A DNA stretch of 53,086 bases from an uncultured Clostridia bacterium (GTDB lineage Bacteria; Bacillota; Clostridia; Oscillospirales; Oscillospiraceae): assembly GCA_946184165.1 (NCBI GenBank), contig CAMHEN010000002.1, positions 1 to 53,086 on the forward strand, written 5' to 3'. Positions 1-6,777 of the stretch are shown one piece after another. Every line of letters starts with the position of its first letter. The stretch's first letter is position 1. Made by a program: the position numbers and the translations under genes. The notes under the pieces were generated by a model, which worked only from the letters and a program-made list of their open reading frames with translations, was not told the origin of the DNA and searched no databases.

Positions 1-6
1 GCAGGC

Positions 7-32
7 AAAAAAGTCCCCAAAAGGACTTTTTT
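7..32. terminator. Bidirectional intrinsic terminator
   Basis: Arms AAAAAAGTCC (7-16) and GGACTTTTTT (23-32) are perfectly complementary around a 6-nt loop, with an A-run on one side and a T-run on the other. It can end transcription from either side. It would close the leftward dapF operon, about 90 bases beyond the nucleotidyltransferase stop. Confidence 0.75.
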
Positions 33-42
33 GACAAGCTGA

Positions 43-69
43 GCCGCAGGGGCCGTCGGCCCCTGCGGC
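43..69. repeat. GGGGCC-type palindromic repeat unit
   Basis: Arms GCCGCAGGGGCC (43-54) and GGCCCCTGCGGC (58-69) are perfectly complementary around GTC. The core is shared with units at 5727-5817, 5966-6119, 9865-9957 and 26131-26164, so it belongs to a dispersed intergenic family. No coding role is seen. Confidence 0.7.
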
Positions 70-121
70 ATACTTGTTTGTTCAGAGGCTGTCTCCCGTT
101 GAGACAGTCCCTGTTTTATGT

Positions 122-754
122 TTATTTCCTTTTCCTCCGTCCCTTTTCAAAGCGCTCCCGGATGTGGGCCACCCAGGCGGCGAGAGCCTCATTCCCGCCG
201 TCTGTCAGCGCTTTTTCGTAGAGGCCGTACGCCGCCTTCTCCTTCTTCTCAAGCTGCCCCAGGGCCTTCTTGGGGCCGAGATAGGGCCAGCCGCAGAGCT
301 CGGTGTAGATCTCGAGACTGTCCACGATCAGCCAGTGGCGGCGGAAGCAGCCCTCCGCGTCGGTCCGCTCCGCCCGCCGCAGCATCTTCTCGCACCATTC
401 TACGTCGAGGCGCAGCTCCTCCGGCGTCTTTTTCGCGCGGCTGTCCAGAAAGCGCTCCACGTTTTTGAGCAGCGCTTCCGCCACGCCGTCCCGGTCAAGC
501 AAAATCTGCCCGCCGCAGATCTGTACATACTCCGCCGGATCATACGCCCCCTCAAAGTCCGACAGGGGATGGATGAAGACGTCGAGCTGCGTGCAGTCCA
601 CAAAGCGGCTGTCGTGCCGCCGCTCGCCGTCCCGGGTGATGAGCAGGGCGTCAAAGTCGCTGAAAAGATTGCTTGTCCCGTCGGCGAAGGAGCCGTAGAC
701 GATAATGGCGACGGGGTCGTATTCGGCGGCGAGCGTTGTCAGAATGTCGTGCAT
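122..754 (-). CDS. Minimal nucleotidyltransferase-domain protein
   Basis: A 210-residue soluble protein. Near the N-terminus it has the polymerase-beta-type nucleotidyltransferase signature: Gly21-Ser22 in YGSFADG, then SDFD with Asp33 and Asp35, which normally bind the metal-nucleotide. The rest is charged and helical and resembles kanamycin-nucleotidyltransferase-like or aminoglycoside adenylyltransferase-like proteins, but the substrate cannot be read from sequence. The open frame extends upstream, but that part overlaps dapF and is only its shadow. I chose the ATG at 754, which overlaps the dapF stop by 16 bases and implies translational coupling. It is the last gene of the leftward EamA-VOC-dapF operon. 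An antibiotic-modifying role is possible but unsupported; an antitoxin-like MNT or a housekeeping transferase is as likely. Confidence 0.8.
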   Translation of the reverse strand: MHDILTTLAAEYDPVAIIVYGSFADGTSNLFSDFDALLITRDGERRHDSRFVDCTQLDVFIHPLSDFEGAYDPAEYVQICGGQILLDRDGVAEALLKNVERFLDSRAKKTPEELRLDVEWCEKMLRRAERTDAEGCFRRHWLIVDSLEIYTELCGWPYLGPKKALGQLEKKEKAAYGLYEKALTDGGNEALAAWVAHIRERFEKGRRKRK

Positions 755-1593
755 AAGTCCTCCAGCAGTTCCTCTCCTGCCTCCCCCTCGAAGACGAGGC
801 AGGTGGGGCCGGTCAGAAAGATGTCGTGGACCGAATCCCCGCCGCGCGTGAGACACACGGAGAGCGTGCCGCCCGGCATGGAGACCGCGAGCCTGCCGCC
901 GGAGACAAGCCCCAGCAGGCACAGGGCCGCCGCGATGCTGCCGCAGCCCGTACCGCAGGCGAGGGTGAAATCCTCTACCCCGCGCTCAAAGGTGACGGCC
1001 TTGACGGAATCGGCCCCCAGGATCTTCACAAAGCTCACGTTCGCCCCCTTCGGGAAAGCCGGGGCAGAGCGCAGCGCCCGCCCGAGCTCTCTGAGGCGTG
1101 CTGTCTCCCGGCTGTCCCAGTCGTCGAGCAGCAAGATGGCGTGGGGGATCCCGGGATCGCCGAGCTCGAGATAGGCGCAGTCGTATACCGCCCCGTCCAG
1201 CTTGACCGCACGGTGCAGGTCGACGAACGTGGGATCGTTGAGCCGCACCCGATAGCGCCGGGAATCGATGCGCTCCCCGGTCACGAGCCCGGCGGTGGTC
1301 TCCACTCGCTGGACATCGCCCGCAAGGCCGTGGTCACGCCCGTAGCGGCAGATACACCGTGCGCCGTTTCCGCACATCTCCCCGAGACTGCCGTCGGAAT
1401 TGTAAAAGCGCATCCCGTAGTCGCCGCCGTTCTCCGCCGGGACGATGACCATCAGCCCGTCGGCGCCGACGCCGGTGTGAAGGGCGCAGAGCCGCCGTGC
1501 GAGTTCCGGGAAAAGCGCCGCCGGGAGTCGGGCGTCGAGATTGTTCAGGATCACGAAGTCGTTCCCGGCCCCGTGCATTTTCGCGATCTTCAA
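739..1593 (-). CDS. dapF: Diaminopimelate epimerase
   Basis: Converts LL-diaminopimelate to the meso form, the last step before lysine and the source of the peptidoglycan cross-link residue. The two catalytic cysteines sit in the expected motifs: Cys74 in MCGNGARC and Cys213 in LACGTGCGS. The N-terminal KMHGAGNDF signature is present. I took the TTG at 1593, giving MKIAKMHGAG and 284 residues, close to the usual length. An ATG at 1578 would cut into the conserved first strand. The TTG lies 7 bases after the VOC gene stop and the 3' end overlaps the nucleotidyltransferase, so these form one operon. A pyridoxal-free, two-base mechanism is known for the family. Confidence 0.96.
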   Translation of the reverse strand: MKIAKMHGAGNDFVILNNLDARLPAALFPELARRLCALHTGVGADGLMVIVPAENGGDYGMRFYNSDGSLGEMCGNGARCICRYGRDHGLAGDVQRVETTAGLVTGERIDSRRYRVRLNDPTFVDLHRAVKLDGAVYDCAYLELGDPGIPHAILLLDDWDSRETARLRELGRALRSAPAFPKGANVSFVKILGADSVKAVTFERGVEDFTLACGTGCGSIAAALCLLGLVSGGRLAVSMPGGTLSVCLTRGGDSVHDIFLTGPTCLVFEGEAGEELLEDLCTTF

Positions 1594-1600
1594 GGCACGC

Positions 1601-1969
1601 TCACTTTCTCGGCGGGATGATCTCAATCCAGTAGCCGTCCGGGTCCTCGAGGAAGTAGATGCCCATCTCGGGGTTTTCAAAGCAGATGCAGCCGAGAGCC
1701 CGGTGCTTTTCATGGGCGGCGTCAAAGTCCTCCGCCACGAAGGCCAGGTGGTACTCCTGCTCGCCCAGGTCATAGGGCTCCGCGCGGTCCCGCAGCCAGG
1801 TGAGCTCGAGCTGGAAGCCGCTCTTCCCGTCGCCGAGGAAGACGATTTTATAATGCCCGTCGGCGGCGTTCTTCTCCCGGACGGGCTTGAGGCCCAGAGC
1901 CTCGTCATAGAAACGAAGGCTGCGCTCCAGATCAAAGACGTTGAAGTTGAAGTGGTTGAAGGTAAACAT
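1601..1969 (-). CDS. VOC-family (glyoxalase I-like) metalloprotein
   Basis: A 122-residue vicinal-oxygen-chelate protein. It shows the paired beta-alpha-beta-beta-beta modules, with His in FNHFNFNV near the start, Glu in QLELTW, His in YHLAFVAED and Glu in YWIEIIPP. These are the four positions that bind the metal in glyoxalase I. The end matches lactoylglutathione lyase annotation, but Clostridia usually lack glutathione, so another thiol adduct or substrate is likely (inference). A strong AAGGAGG ribosome site at 1977-1983 sits 7 bases from the ATG at 1969. A TTG at 1972 is in frame but less well placed. The ATG overlaps the stop of the upstream permease as TGATG, so translation is coupled. 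Confidence 0.9.
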   Translation of the reverse strand: MFTFNHFNFNVFDLERSLRFYDEALGLKPVREKNAADGHYKIVFLGDGKSGFQLELTWLRDRAEPYDLGEQEYHLAFVAEDFDAAHEKHRALGCICFENPEMGIYFLEDPDGYWIEIIPPRK

Positions 1970-2841
1970 CAAGAATCCTCCTTATGATCAGGCTCTATTT
2001 CACTTATTATCATAGCGCACAGGACCAGCGCCGCGCCGATGGCCGCTGAGAGGCTCATCTCCTCGTGCAGGAGCGTCACGGACAGAAGCACCGCCGCCAC
2101 CGGGTCGAGATAGCTCAGAAGCGCCGCGGACTGGGCCGGGACGCCCGCGATGCCGCCGAAGTACAGCACGTACGCAAGCCCCGTGTGCACGACACCGACG
2201 GTCAGCAGCAAAAGCAGGATCCGCGGCGAGAGGGGCAGCGCGTGCACATCCTCCGTCAAGAGCACGTAGGGGAGCATCACCGCGGCGGCGGAGGCAAACT
2301 GCATGATGGTCCGATCCCCGGCGGAGATGCCCCGGAGCGTCCGGTTCATGAGCACGATGGCCGCGTAGAGACAGGCCGCAATGAGGCCGAAGAGAAGCCC
2401 CTTAGCCCCGTGCAGCCCGCCGGAGAGGACGCCGGACACCAGCACCATCCCGAACACTGCGGCCGCGGCGCAGAGCCCCTTGCGCAGCGTGAGCCTCTCC
2501 CCGAAGAGCGGGGAGACCAGGATAATGAGCACCGGGGCCATGTAGTAGCACATGGTGGCCGCGGCGACGGAGGTGTAGTTGTACGCCTCGAAGAGGAAGA
2601 TCCAGTTCGTGCCCAGCATCGCCCCGAGAAGCAGCAGCTTCCCGAGATTGCGGCGCACGGCCGCGCGGTCGACGGGCTCGCGCCGGAGGGCGCGGACGAG
2701 AAGCAGAAACAGAAGCCCGATGACCGAACGGATGAGCGCCACGGCGCTCGAGGGCCAGGGGATCCAGCGCCGGAAGATGCCGATGGTGCCGAAGATCAGC
2801 ATGGACAGGATGATCTGGGCGCGCGGGGAGAGTTTGTTCAT
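1969..2841 (-). CDS. EamA-family DMT permease
   Basis: A 290-residue membrane protein with about ten hydrophobic segments arranged as two EamA repeats, typical of drug/metabolite-superfamily exporters. The first segment follows MNKLSPRAQIILSMLIFGTI, and the second repeat begins near residue 145. It is the first gene of the leftward operon with the VOC protein, dapF and a nucleotidyltransferase. Its position next to dapF might suggest export of an amino acid or related metabolite, but no substrate can be assigned. It is transcribed from the extended -10 promoter at 2876-2904. The ribosome site before the ATG is weak (GAGAGATG). A second, unrelated EamA protein is encoded at 13989. Confidence 0.92.
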   Translation of the reverse strand: MNKLSPRAQIILSMLIFGTIGIFRRWIPWPSSAVALIRSVIGLLFLLLVRALRREPVDRAAVRRNLGKLLLLGAMLGTNWIFLFEAYNYTSVAAATMCYYMAPVLIILVSPLFGERLTLRKGLCAAAAVFGMVLVSGVLSGGLHGAKGLLFGLIAACLYAAIVLMNRTLRGISAGDRTIMQFASAAAVMLPYVLLTEDVHALPLSPRILLLLLTVGVVHTGLAYVLYFGGIAGVPAQSAALLSYLDPVAAVLLSVTLLHEEMSLSAAIGAALVLCAMIISEIEPDHKEDS

Positions 2842-2875
2842 GGCTTTTCATCTCTCTACTCTGTACGATGCTGGC

Positions 2876-2904
2876 ATTATACCAGAGAGATTTGCCCGCG
2901 GCAA
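2876..2904 (-). promoter_or_regulatory. SigA promoter of the EamA-dapF operon
   Basis: On the minus strand TTGCCG is followed by a 17-bp spacer and TATAAT, with TGG directly before the -10 (extended -10). It stands back to back with the lar promoter, with only three bases between the two -35 boxes. Confidence 0.75.
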
Positions 2905-2907
2905 GCC

Positions 2908-2936
2908 TTGCACAAGGAGAAAAAGTAGTTTATACT
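2908..2936 (+). promoter_or_regulatory. SigA promoter of the lar operon
   Basis: TTGCAC, 17-bp spacer, TATACT, about 30 bases before the larB ATG. The leader is too short for a riboswitch. The divergent promoter on the other strand could be co-regulated by a protein bound between them. Confidence 0.75.
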
Positions 2937-2968
2937 GAGCAAAACGAAAATCCGAAGGGGGTACCGCC

Positions 2969-3721
2969 ATGGATAAGACAGAGGTAACGGCGCTGCTCCG
3001 GGATGTGGCCGACGGAAGGGTCACGCCGGAGGATGCGGCGCTCAGGCTCAAGATGCAGCCCATACAGGAGATCGGCGAGTATGCCAAGGTGGACCTCCAC
3101 CGCGGCATCCGCCAGGGCGTGCCGGAGGTTATCTATGGCGCGGGCAAGACAAAGGAGCAGATCCTCGGCATCGCCCAGGCCATGCGCGCGAGCGGGCAGG
3201 AGACCGTGCTCGTCACAAGGATCTCGCAGGAGGCCGCGGACTATGTGGGCGCCGCCCTGCCCCTAAACTACAACGCCCAGTCCAGGACCGGCGTGATCGG
3301 CCCCCTGCCGAAGCCCACGGGAAAGGGGCGCGTCGTGGTCGCGACCGGCGGCACCAGCGATATCCCGGTGGCGGAGGAGGCCGCCGTCACGGCGGAGGTT
3401 TTGGGCAACGAGGTCCTGCGCCTCTACGATGTGGGCGTCTCCGGCATCCACCGACTTCTGAGCCATATGGACGCCATCATGTCCGCCCGCGTGATCGTGG
3501 CGGTGGCGGGCATGGAGGGGGCGCTGCCGTCCGTCATCGGCGGCCTTGCCGACTGCCCGGTGATCGCCGTCCCCACGAGCGTGGGCTACGGGGCGAGCCT
3601 CGGCGGGATCGCGGCGCTTCTCTCCATGCTCAACTCCTGCGCAAGCGGCGTCTCGGTCGTGAACATCGACAACGGCTTCGGCGCGGGCTATATGGCCAGC
3701 ATGATAAACCACTTGGACTGA
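2969..3721 (+). CDS. larB: Pyridinium-3,5-biscarboxylate mononucleotide synthase
   Basis: First enzyme of nickel-pincer nucleotide (NPN) synthesis. It carboxylates nicotinate adenine dinucleotide at C5 and hydrolyses the anhydride to release AMP. The 250-residue product is of usual length. The C-terminal half is a PurE/AIR-carboxylase-like fold with the glycine-rich stretches VVVATGGTSDIPVAEEA and IAVPTSVGYGASLGG, and the N-terminal part starts with a small helical region. The ribosome site GAAGGGGG precedes ATG 2969. larE begins one base after the stop, and the larB-larE-larC order makes a complete cofactor operon. The usual client gene larA is absent from the window. Confidence 0.95.
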   Translation: MDKTEVTALLRDVADGRVTPEDAALRLKMQPIQEIGEYAKVDLHRGIRQGVPEVIYGAGKTKEQILGIAQAMRASGQETVLVTRISQEAADYVGAALPLNYNAQSRTGVIGPLPKPTGKGRVVVATGGTSDIPVAEEAAVTAEVLGNEVLRLYDVGVSGIHRLLSHMDAIMSARVIVAVAGMEGALPSVIGGLADCPVIAVPTSVGYGASLGGIAALLSMLNSCASGVSVVNIDNGFGAGYMASMINHLD

Positions 3722-3722
3722 T

Positions 3723-4478
3723 ATGACTTTACAGGAATTTTTCACCGAACATCCGCGCGCGGCCCTCGCCTTTTCCGGCGGCGCGGACTCGTCCTATCTC
3801 CTCCGGGCCGGGCTCCGCTGGGCGGAGAAGCTGGGGGCCTACTATGTGAAGTCCCCCTTCCAGCCGGAGTTTGAGCGGCGGGACGCCCTGCGCCTCGCGT
3901 CCGCACTCGGCGCCTCCGTGACGGTGCTGGAGGCCGATCCCCTCTGTGATCCCCGGATCGCGGCGAACCCGGCGAACCGCTGTTACTATTGCAAGAAAAT
4001 TATTATGTCAACCATTAAGACCGCCGCGTCGCGGGACGGCTTCGACCTCGTGCTCGACGGCACCAACGCGAGCGACGACGTCTCCGACCGCCCGGGCTAC
4101 AAGGCCCTGGGGGAGGAGGGGGTGCTGTCCCCCCTGCGTCTGTGCGGCATCACGAAGGCGGAGCTCCGGGAGAGGTCCCGGGAGGCGGGGCTTTTCACCT
4201 GGGACAAGCCCGCCTATGCCTGCCTCGCCACCCGCGTCCCGACGGGGGAGACCATCACGGCGGAGAAGCTCGCGGCGATCGAAGCGGGGGAGGATCTGCT
4301 CTTTCAAATGGGCTTTACGGATTTCCGTCTCCGCACCGGGGACGGGGCGGCAAAGCTCCAGTTCATCGCCGGGCAGCACGAGCGGGCGGCAGAGCGCCTG
4401 GACGAGATCCGCGCGGCGCTGAAGCCGTACTATTCCGAGGTCAGCCTTGACCCGATCCCGAGGGAGAAAAGCACATGA
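3723..4478 (+). CDS. larE: NPN sulfur transferase, three-cysteine type
   Basis: An ATP-dependent PP-loop enzyme that activates the two carboxylates of the pincer precursor as acyl-adenylates and replaces them with thiocarboxylates. The PP-loop FSGGADSS lies at residues 17-24. Cys87 and Cys90 form a CX2C pair in NRCYYCKK, and Cys167 lies in ACLATR. In Lactiplantibacillus LarE the last cysteine alone is consumed as the sulfur donor. In the Thermotoga-type enzyme, three cysteines at equivalent places hold a 4Fe-4S cluster that can carry an extra sulfide, so this protein should be of the catalytic cluster type (inference from motif). It is 251 residues long. It starts one base after larB and overlaps larC by four bases (ATGA). 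Confidence 0.95.
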   Translation: MTLQEFFTEHPRAALAFSGGADSSYLLRAGLRWAEKLGAYYVKSPFQPEFERRDALRLASALGASVTVLEADPLCDPRIAANPANRCYYCKKIIMSTIKTAASRDGFDLVLDGTNASDDVSDRPGYKALGEEGVLSPLRLCGITKAELRERSREAGLFTWDKPAYACLATRVPTGETITAEKLAAIEAGEDLLFQMGFTDFRLRTGDGAAKLQFIAGQHERAAERLDEIRAALKPYYSEVSLDPIPREKST

Positions 4479-5659
4479 GAACACTGTACATAGACTGCGG
4501 CATGGGCGCCGCGGGCGACATGCTCACGGGGGCCCTGCTGGATCTGCTGGACGCGGAGGAGCAGGCGGCGTTCCTGCGGGAGATGAACGCGGCCCTCGCG
4601 GGGAAGGCGCTCGTCACGGCCGAGCCGGACGTGAAATGCGGCGTGCGCGGCCTGCATGTCCGCGTCATGATAGACGGCGCGGAGGAGGGGCACGACCATC
4701 CCCGCGACGGGGAGCACCACCATCACCACCACAACGGCATCAAAGAGATCCGGGCGCTCATCGGCGCCATGCCCCTCTCCGAAAGCGTTCGCTTTCACGC
4801 GCGCGAGGTGTTTGACAGCATCGCCGCGGCGGAGGCCGCCGTCCACGGACGGGACATGGAGCACATCCATTTCCACGAGGTCGGCACCCTCGACGCGGTG
4901 GCGGACGTGACGGGCGTGTGCCTTTTGATGGAGAAGCTCAAACCGGAACAGGTGATCTGCTCCCCCGTCAACGTGGGCGGCGGCACGGTCAAATGCGCCC
5001 ACGGGATTCTGCCGGTGCCCGCGCCCGCAGCGGAGATCCTGCTGCGCGGCAAGCCGTGGTATGAGGGGGACATCAAGACCGAGCTCTGCACCCCGACGGG
5101 CGCGGCGCTGGTGACGCATTTCGCCGACCGTTTCGACAATGCCCCCATACTCCGGGTGGAAAAGTGCGGCTACGGCACGGGGACGAAGGACTTCGACCGC
5201 CTCAACGCCGTGCGCGTCCTCCTGGGCGAGGCGGCGGGCGAGCCGGATACCCTCCTGGAGCTCCGCTGCAATCTGGATGACATGAGCGGAGAGGAGATCG
5301 GCTTTGCCATGGAGCGCCTCTTTGACGCCGGGGCGCTGGACGTGTGGACCACCGCTATCGGCATGAAGAAAAACCGCCCCGGCGTGCTGCTCTCGGTCCT
5401 CTGCCGGCGTGAGCAGCACGATGCGCTCCTCCGCTGTCTCTTCCGGCACACCACGACGCTCGGCGTGCGGGAGCTGCTCTGCCCGCGCTATCCGCTGGAG
5501 CGCTCCTTCCGCAGGGCGGAGACCCCCTGGGGCGCGGTGACGGTCAAGCGCGCGGAGGGCTGGGGCGTCTCCCGCGAGAAGCCGGAGTACGAGGATCTCG
5601 CCCGCATCGCGAAGGAAAACGACATCGCGCTGCGGGACGTGAAGGCGGAGATCGATTAA
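4475..5659 (+). CDS. larC: NPN nickel insertase (cyclometallase)
   Basis: Inserts nickel into the dithio-pincer nucleotide in a CTP-dependent step, completing the NPN cofactor used by LarA-type racemases and epimerases. The 394-residue protein begins MRTLYIDCGMGAAGDM, the LarC N-terminal signature. It has a histidine-rich nickel-binding stretch at residues 73-86 (His73, His75, six consecutive His from 81), a HIHFHEVG motif and the C-terminal LarC2 domain with LDDMSGEEIG. In Lactiplantibacillus the gene is split as larC1/larC2 and needs a programmed frameshift; here it is one uninterrupted frame. The start overlaps the larE stop by four bases. An inverted-repeat element begins four bases after the stop. 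Confidence 0.95.
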   Translation: MRTLYIDCGMGAAGDMLTGALLDLLDAEEQAAFLREMNAALAGKALVTAEPDVKCGVRGLHVRVMIDGAEEGHDHPRDGEHHHHHHNGIKEIRALIGAMPLSESVRFHAREVFDSIAAAEAAVHGRDMEHIHFHEVGTLDAVADVTGVCLLMEKLKPEQVICSPVNVGGGTVKCAHGILPVPAPAAEILLRGKPWYEGDIKTELCTPTGAALVTHFADRFDNAPILRVEKCGYGTGTKDFDRLNAVRVLLGEAAGEPDTLLELRCNLDDMSGEEIGFAMERLFDAGALDVWTTAIGMKKNRPGVLLSVLCRREQHDALLRCLFRHTTTLGVRELLCPRYPLERSFRRAETPWGAVTVKRAEGWGVSREKPEYEDLARIAKENDIALRDVKAEID

Positions 5660-5662
5660 AAC

Positions 5663-5862
5663 TATATGGGTATCGGGTTAACTCAGCAATATAGACAAGA
5701 TCAACACGAACAGTGTAAAAACTGCTTCGTAGGGGCCGATGCCCTCATCGGCCCGAAACCTTATGGCATGTACAATGTACCAACGTTTCGGGTCGATCTG
5801 GGGATCGACCCCTACGAGATGTACGTTTCGACAGTTTGCTGGTTAAAGTCGATACCCATATA
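5663..5862. mobile_element. MITE-like element with 13-bp terminal inverted repeats
   Basis: The ends TATATGGGTATCG (5663-5675) and CGATACCCATATA (5850-5862) are perfect inverted repeats. A second, imperfect layer follows inside (GTTAA...GCAA against TTGC...TTAA). The centre holds two facing copies of a palindromic unit, 5727-5758 and 5786-5817, with cores GGGGCCGATG and GATCGACCCC. It starts right after larC. A 65-codon open frame spans it but has no ribosome site or recognisable product, so I treat the element as non-coding. Between 5880 and 5921 there is a further hairpin (ATCCCGGA against TCCGGGAT). Confidence 0.7.
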
Positions 5863-5965
5863 AAACGATTGCGGCAAAAATCCCGGACAACCACGTGAAA
5901 AAACACGGCCTTATCCGGGATCATATTTTCGCTTTCGCGCGCATGGAGGCGGAAAGCCCGTTCTC

Positions 5966-6119
5966 CCGTAGGGGCCGACGCCCCCGGCGGCCCGCGCGGA
6001 ACAGTTTGAAAGCAAACAGAAATCCCCGGCGAAAACGTGCATCTGTCACGGATTCGCCGGGGATACGTGCGTTTATCAGGGCCATGCTACCGGGCCGCCG
6101 GGGGCGTCGGCCCCTACGG
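5966..6119. repeat. 154-bp element with 29-bp perfect inverted repeats
   Basis: The arms 5966-5994 and 6091-6119 are perfectly complementary over 29 bases. They begin CCGTAGGGGCCGACGCCC and contain the same GTAGGGGCCGA core as the other dispersed units. A nested 12-bp inverted repeat (ATCCCCGGCGAA at 6022-6033 against 6053-6064) sits between them. No gene is present in 5660-6159; the whole gap is made of such repeats. Confidence 0.75.
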
Positions 6120-6159
6120 CAGGCGGCAGCATTCCCGCTTCGCCGGGGGAGTTCACCGA

Positions 6160-6669
6160 TCACTCAAGATCGTGGAGCATTTCGGCGACATCGTCTCTGT
6201 CGGTCACGTTGAAGAGCGCCTGCATGCTGTCGTATACGGAACGGCCGCAGTGATCTCCGTCGATATAGACGTCAAGCTCCGCCTGGACGGTGGAATCGGA
6301 TTCGTCAAAAACGAACTTGGCAAACTTGTAATCGTTATTGATCTTGTTGACCGTGTTGTAAACGCGGTTTTTGCCGGCGGTGGCCGTGACAATGTTCCAG
6401 ATCCTTAGACTGACCTCTTCGCAGTCGTCCTTGAAAAAGAGCCTGCAGGTAAGAGACGAAAAGTTATCCAGCGAATAGGAGACGGAGACGTCCTCTGTTC
6501 CGTCATCCAGGCTGCCGAGGGTATACTTTAATCCTTTGCTGTCGAGAAAATCCAGAAAATCCTGGGTGGATCTCAGCTTTGCCGTTTCCGCGAAGGCGCT
6601 GCCGCTCAGCGAAAGAATCAGCATAAGCAGGCAGAGCAGAGACAGCGCTTTTATCAGGTTTCTTTTCAC
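6160..6669 (-). CDS. Secreted YbjN-like protein
   Basis: A 169-residue protein with a clear Sec signal peptide: basic MKRN, a hydrophobic core and AFA cleavage near residue 28. The mature part is small and acidic with alternating strands and helices. The segment with a tryptophan-asparagine pair (RIWN), then NKINNDYKFAKFVFDE and a helix near DSMQAL resembles the YbjN sensory-regulator fold. That assignment is from general pattern only. The start is a GTG at 6669 with an AAGGAG ribosome site eight bases upstream; no better ATG exists. It lies downstream of the leucine-rich-repeat gene on the same strand, but has its own likely promoter at 6705-6733. Role unknown. Confidence 0.8.
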   Translation of the reverse strand: MKRNLIKALSLLCLLMLILSLSGSAFAETAKLRSTQDFLDFLDSKGLKYTLGSLDDGTEDVSVSYSLDNFSSLTCRLFFKDDCEEVSLRIWNIVTATAGKNRVYNTVNKINNDYKFAKFVFDESDSTVQAELDVYIDGDHCGRSVYDSMQALFNVTDRDDVAEMLHDLE

Positions 6670-6704
6670 AGGTATACACTCCTTTTCAAAAATAATTTGG
6701 GATT

Positions 6705-6733
6705 ACCATACCATAAGCGAAACAGGAATACAA
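6705..6733 (-). promoter_or_regulatory. Possible promoter of the YbjN-like gene
   Basis: On the minus strand TTGTAT, 17-bp spacer, TATGGT, about 35 bases before the GTG start. The boxes match SigA consensus only moderately. Confidence 0.45.
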
Positions 6734-6777
6734 AACGCAGGGGAGGCTTTTTGCACCTTTCGGGCGAGGTGATCGCC

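Noticed and set aside
122-754. Aminoglycoside-resistance nucleotidyltransferase
   Set aside because: Only the general nucleotidyltransferase motif is visible; the operon with dapF gives no support for a resistance role.
4708-4738. His-tag-like run of six histidines suggesting vector sequence
   Set aside because: It lies in the natural histidine-rich nickel loop of LarC and is flanked by normal coding sequence.
5666-5863. 65-codon frame inside the MITE-like element
   Set aside because: Coincides with the inverted-repeat ends, has no ribosome site and no similarity to known proteins.
5895-6212. 105-codon frame in the repeat-filled gap
   Set aside because: Composed of translated palindromes (repeated RRGRRPRRP on both strands), which is a sign of non-coding repeats.
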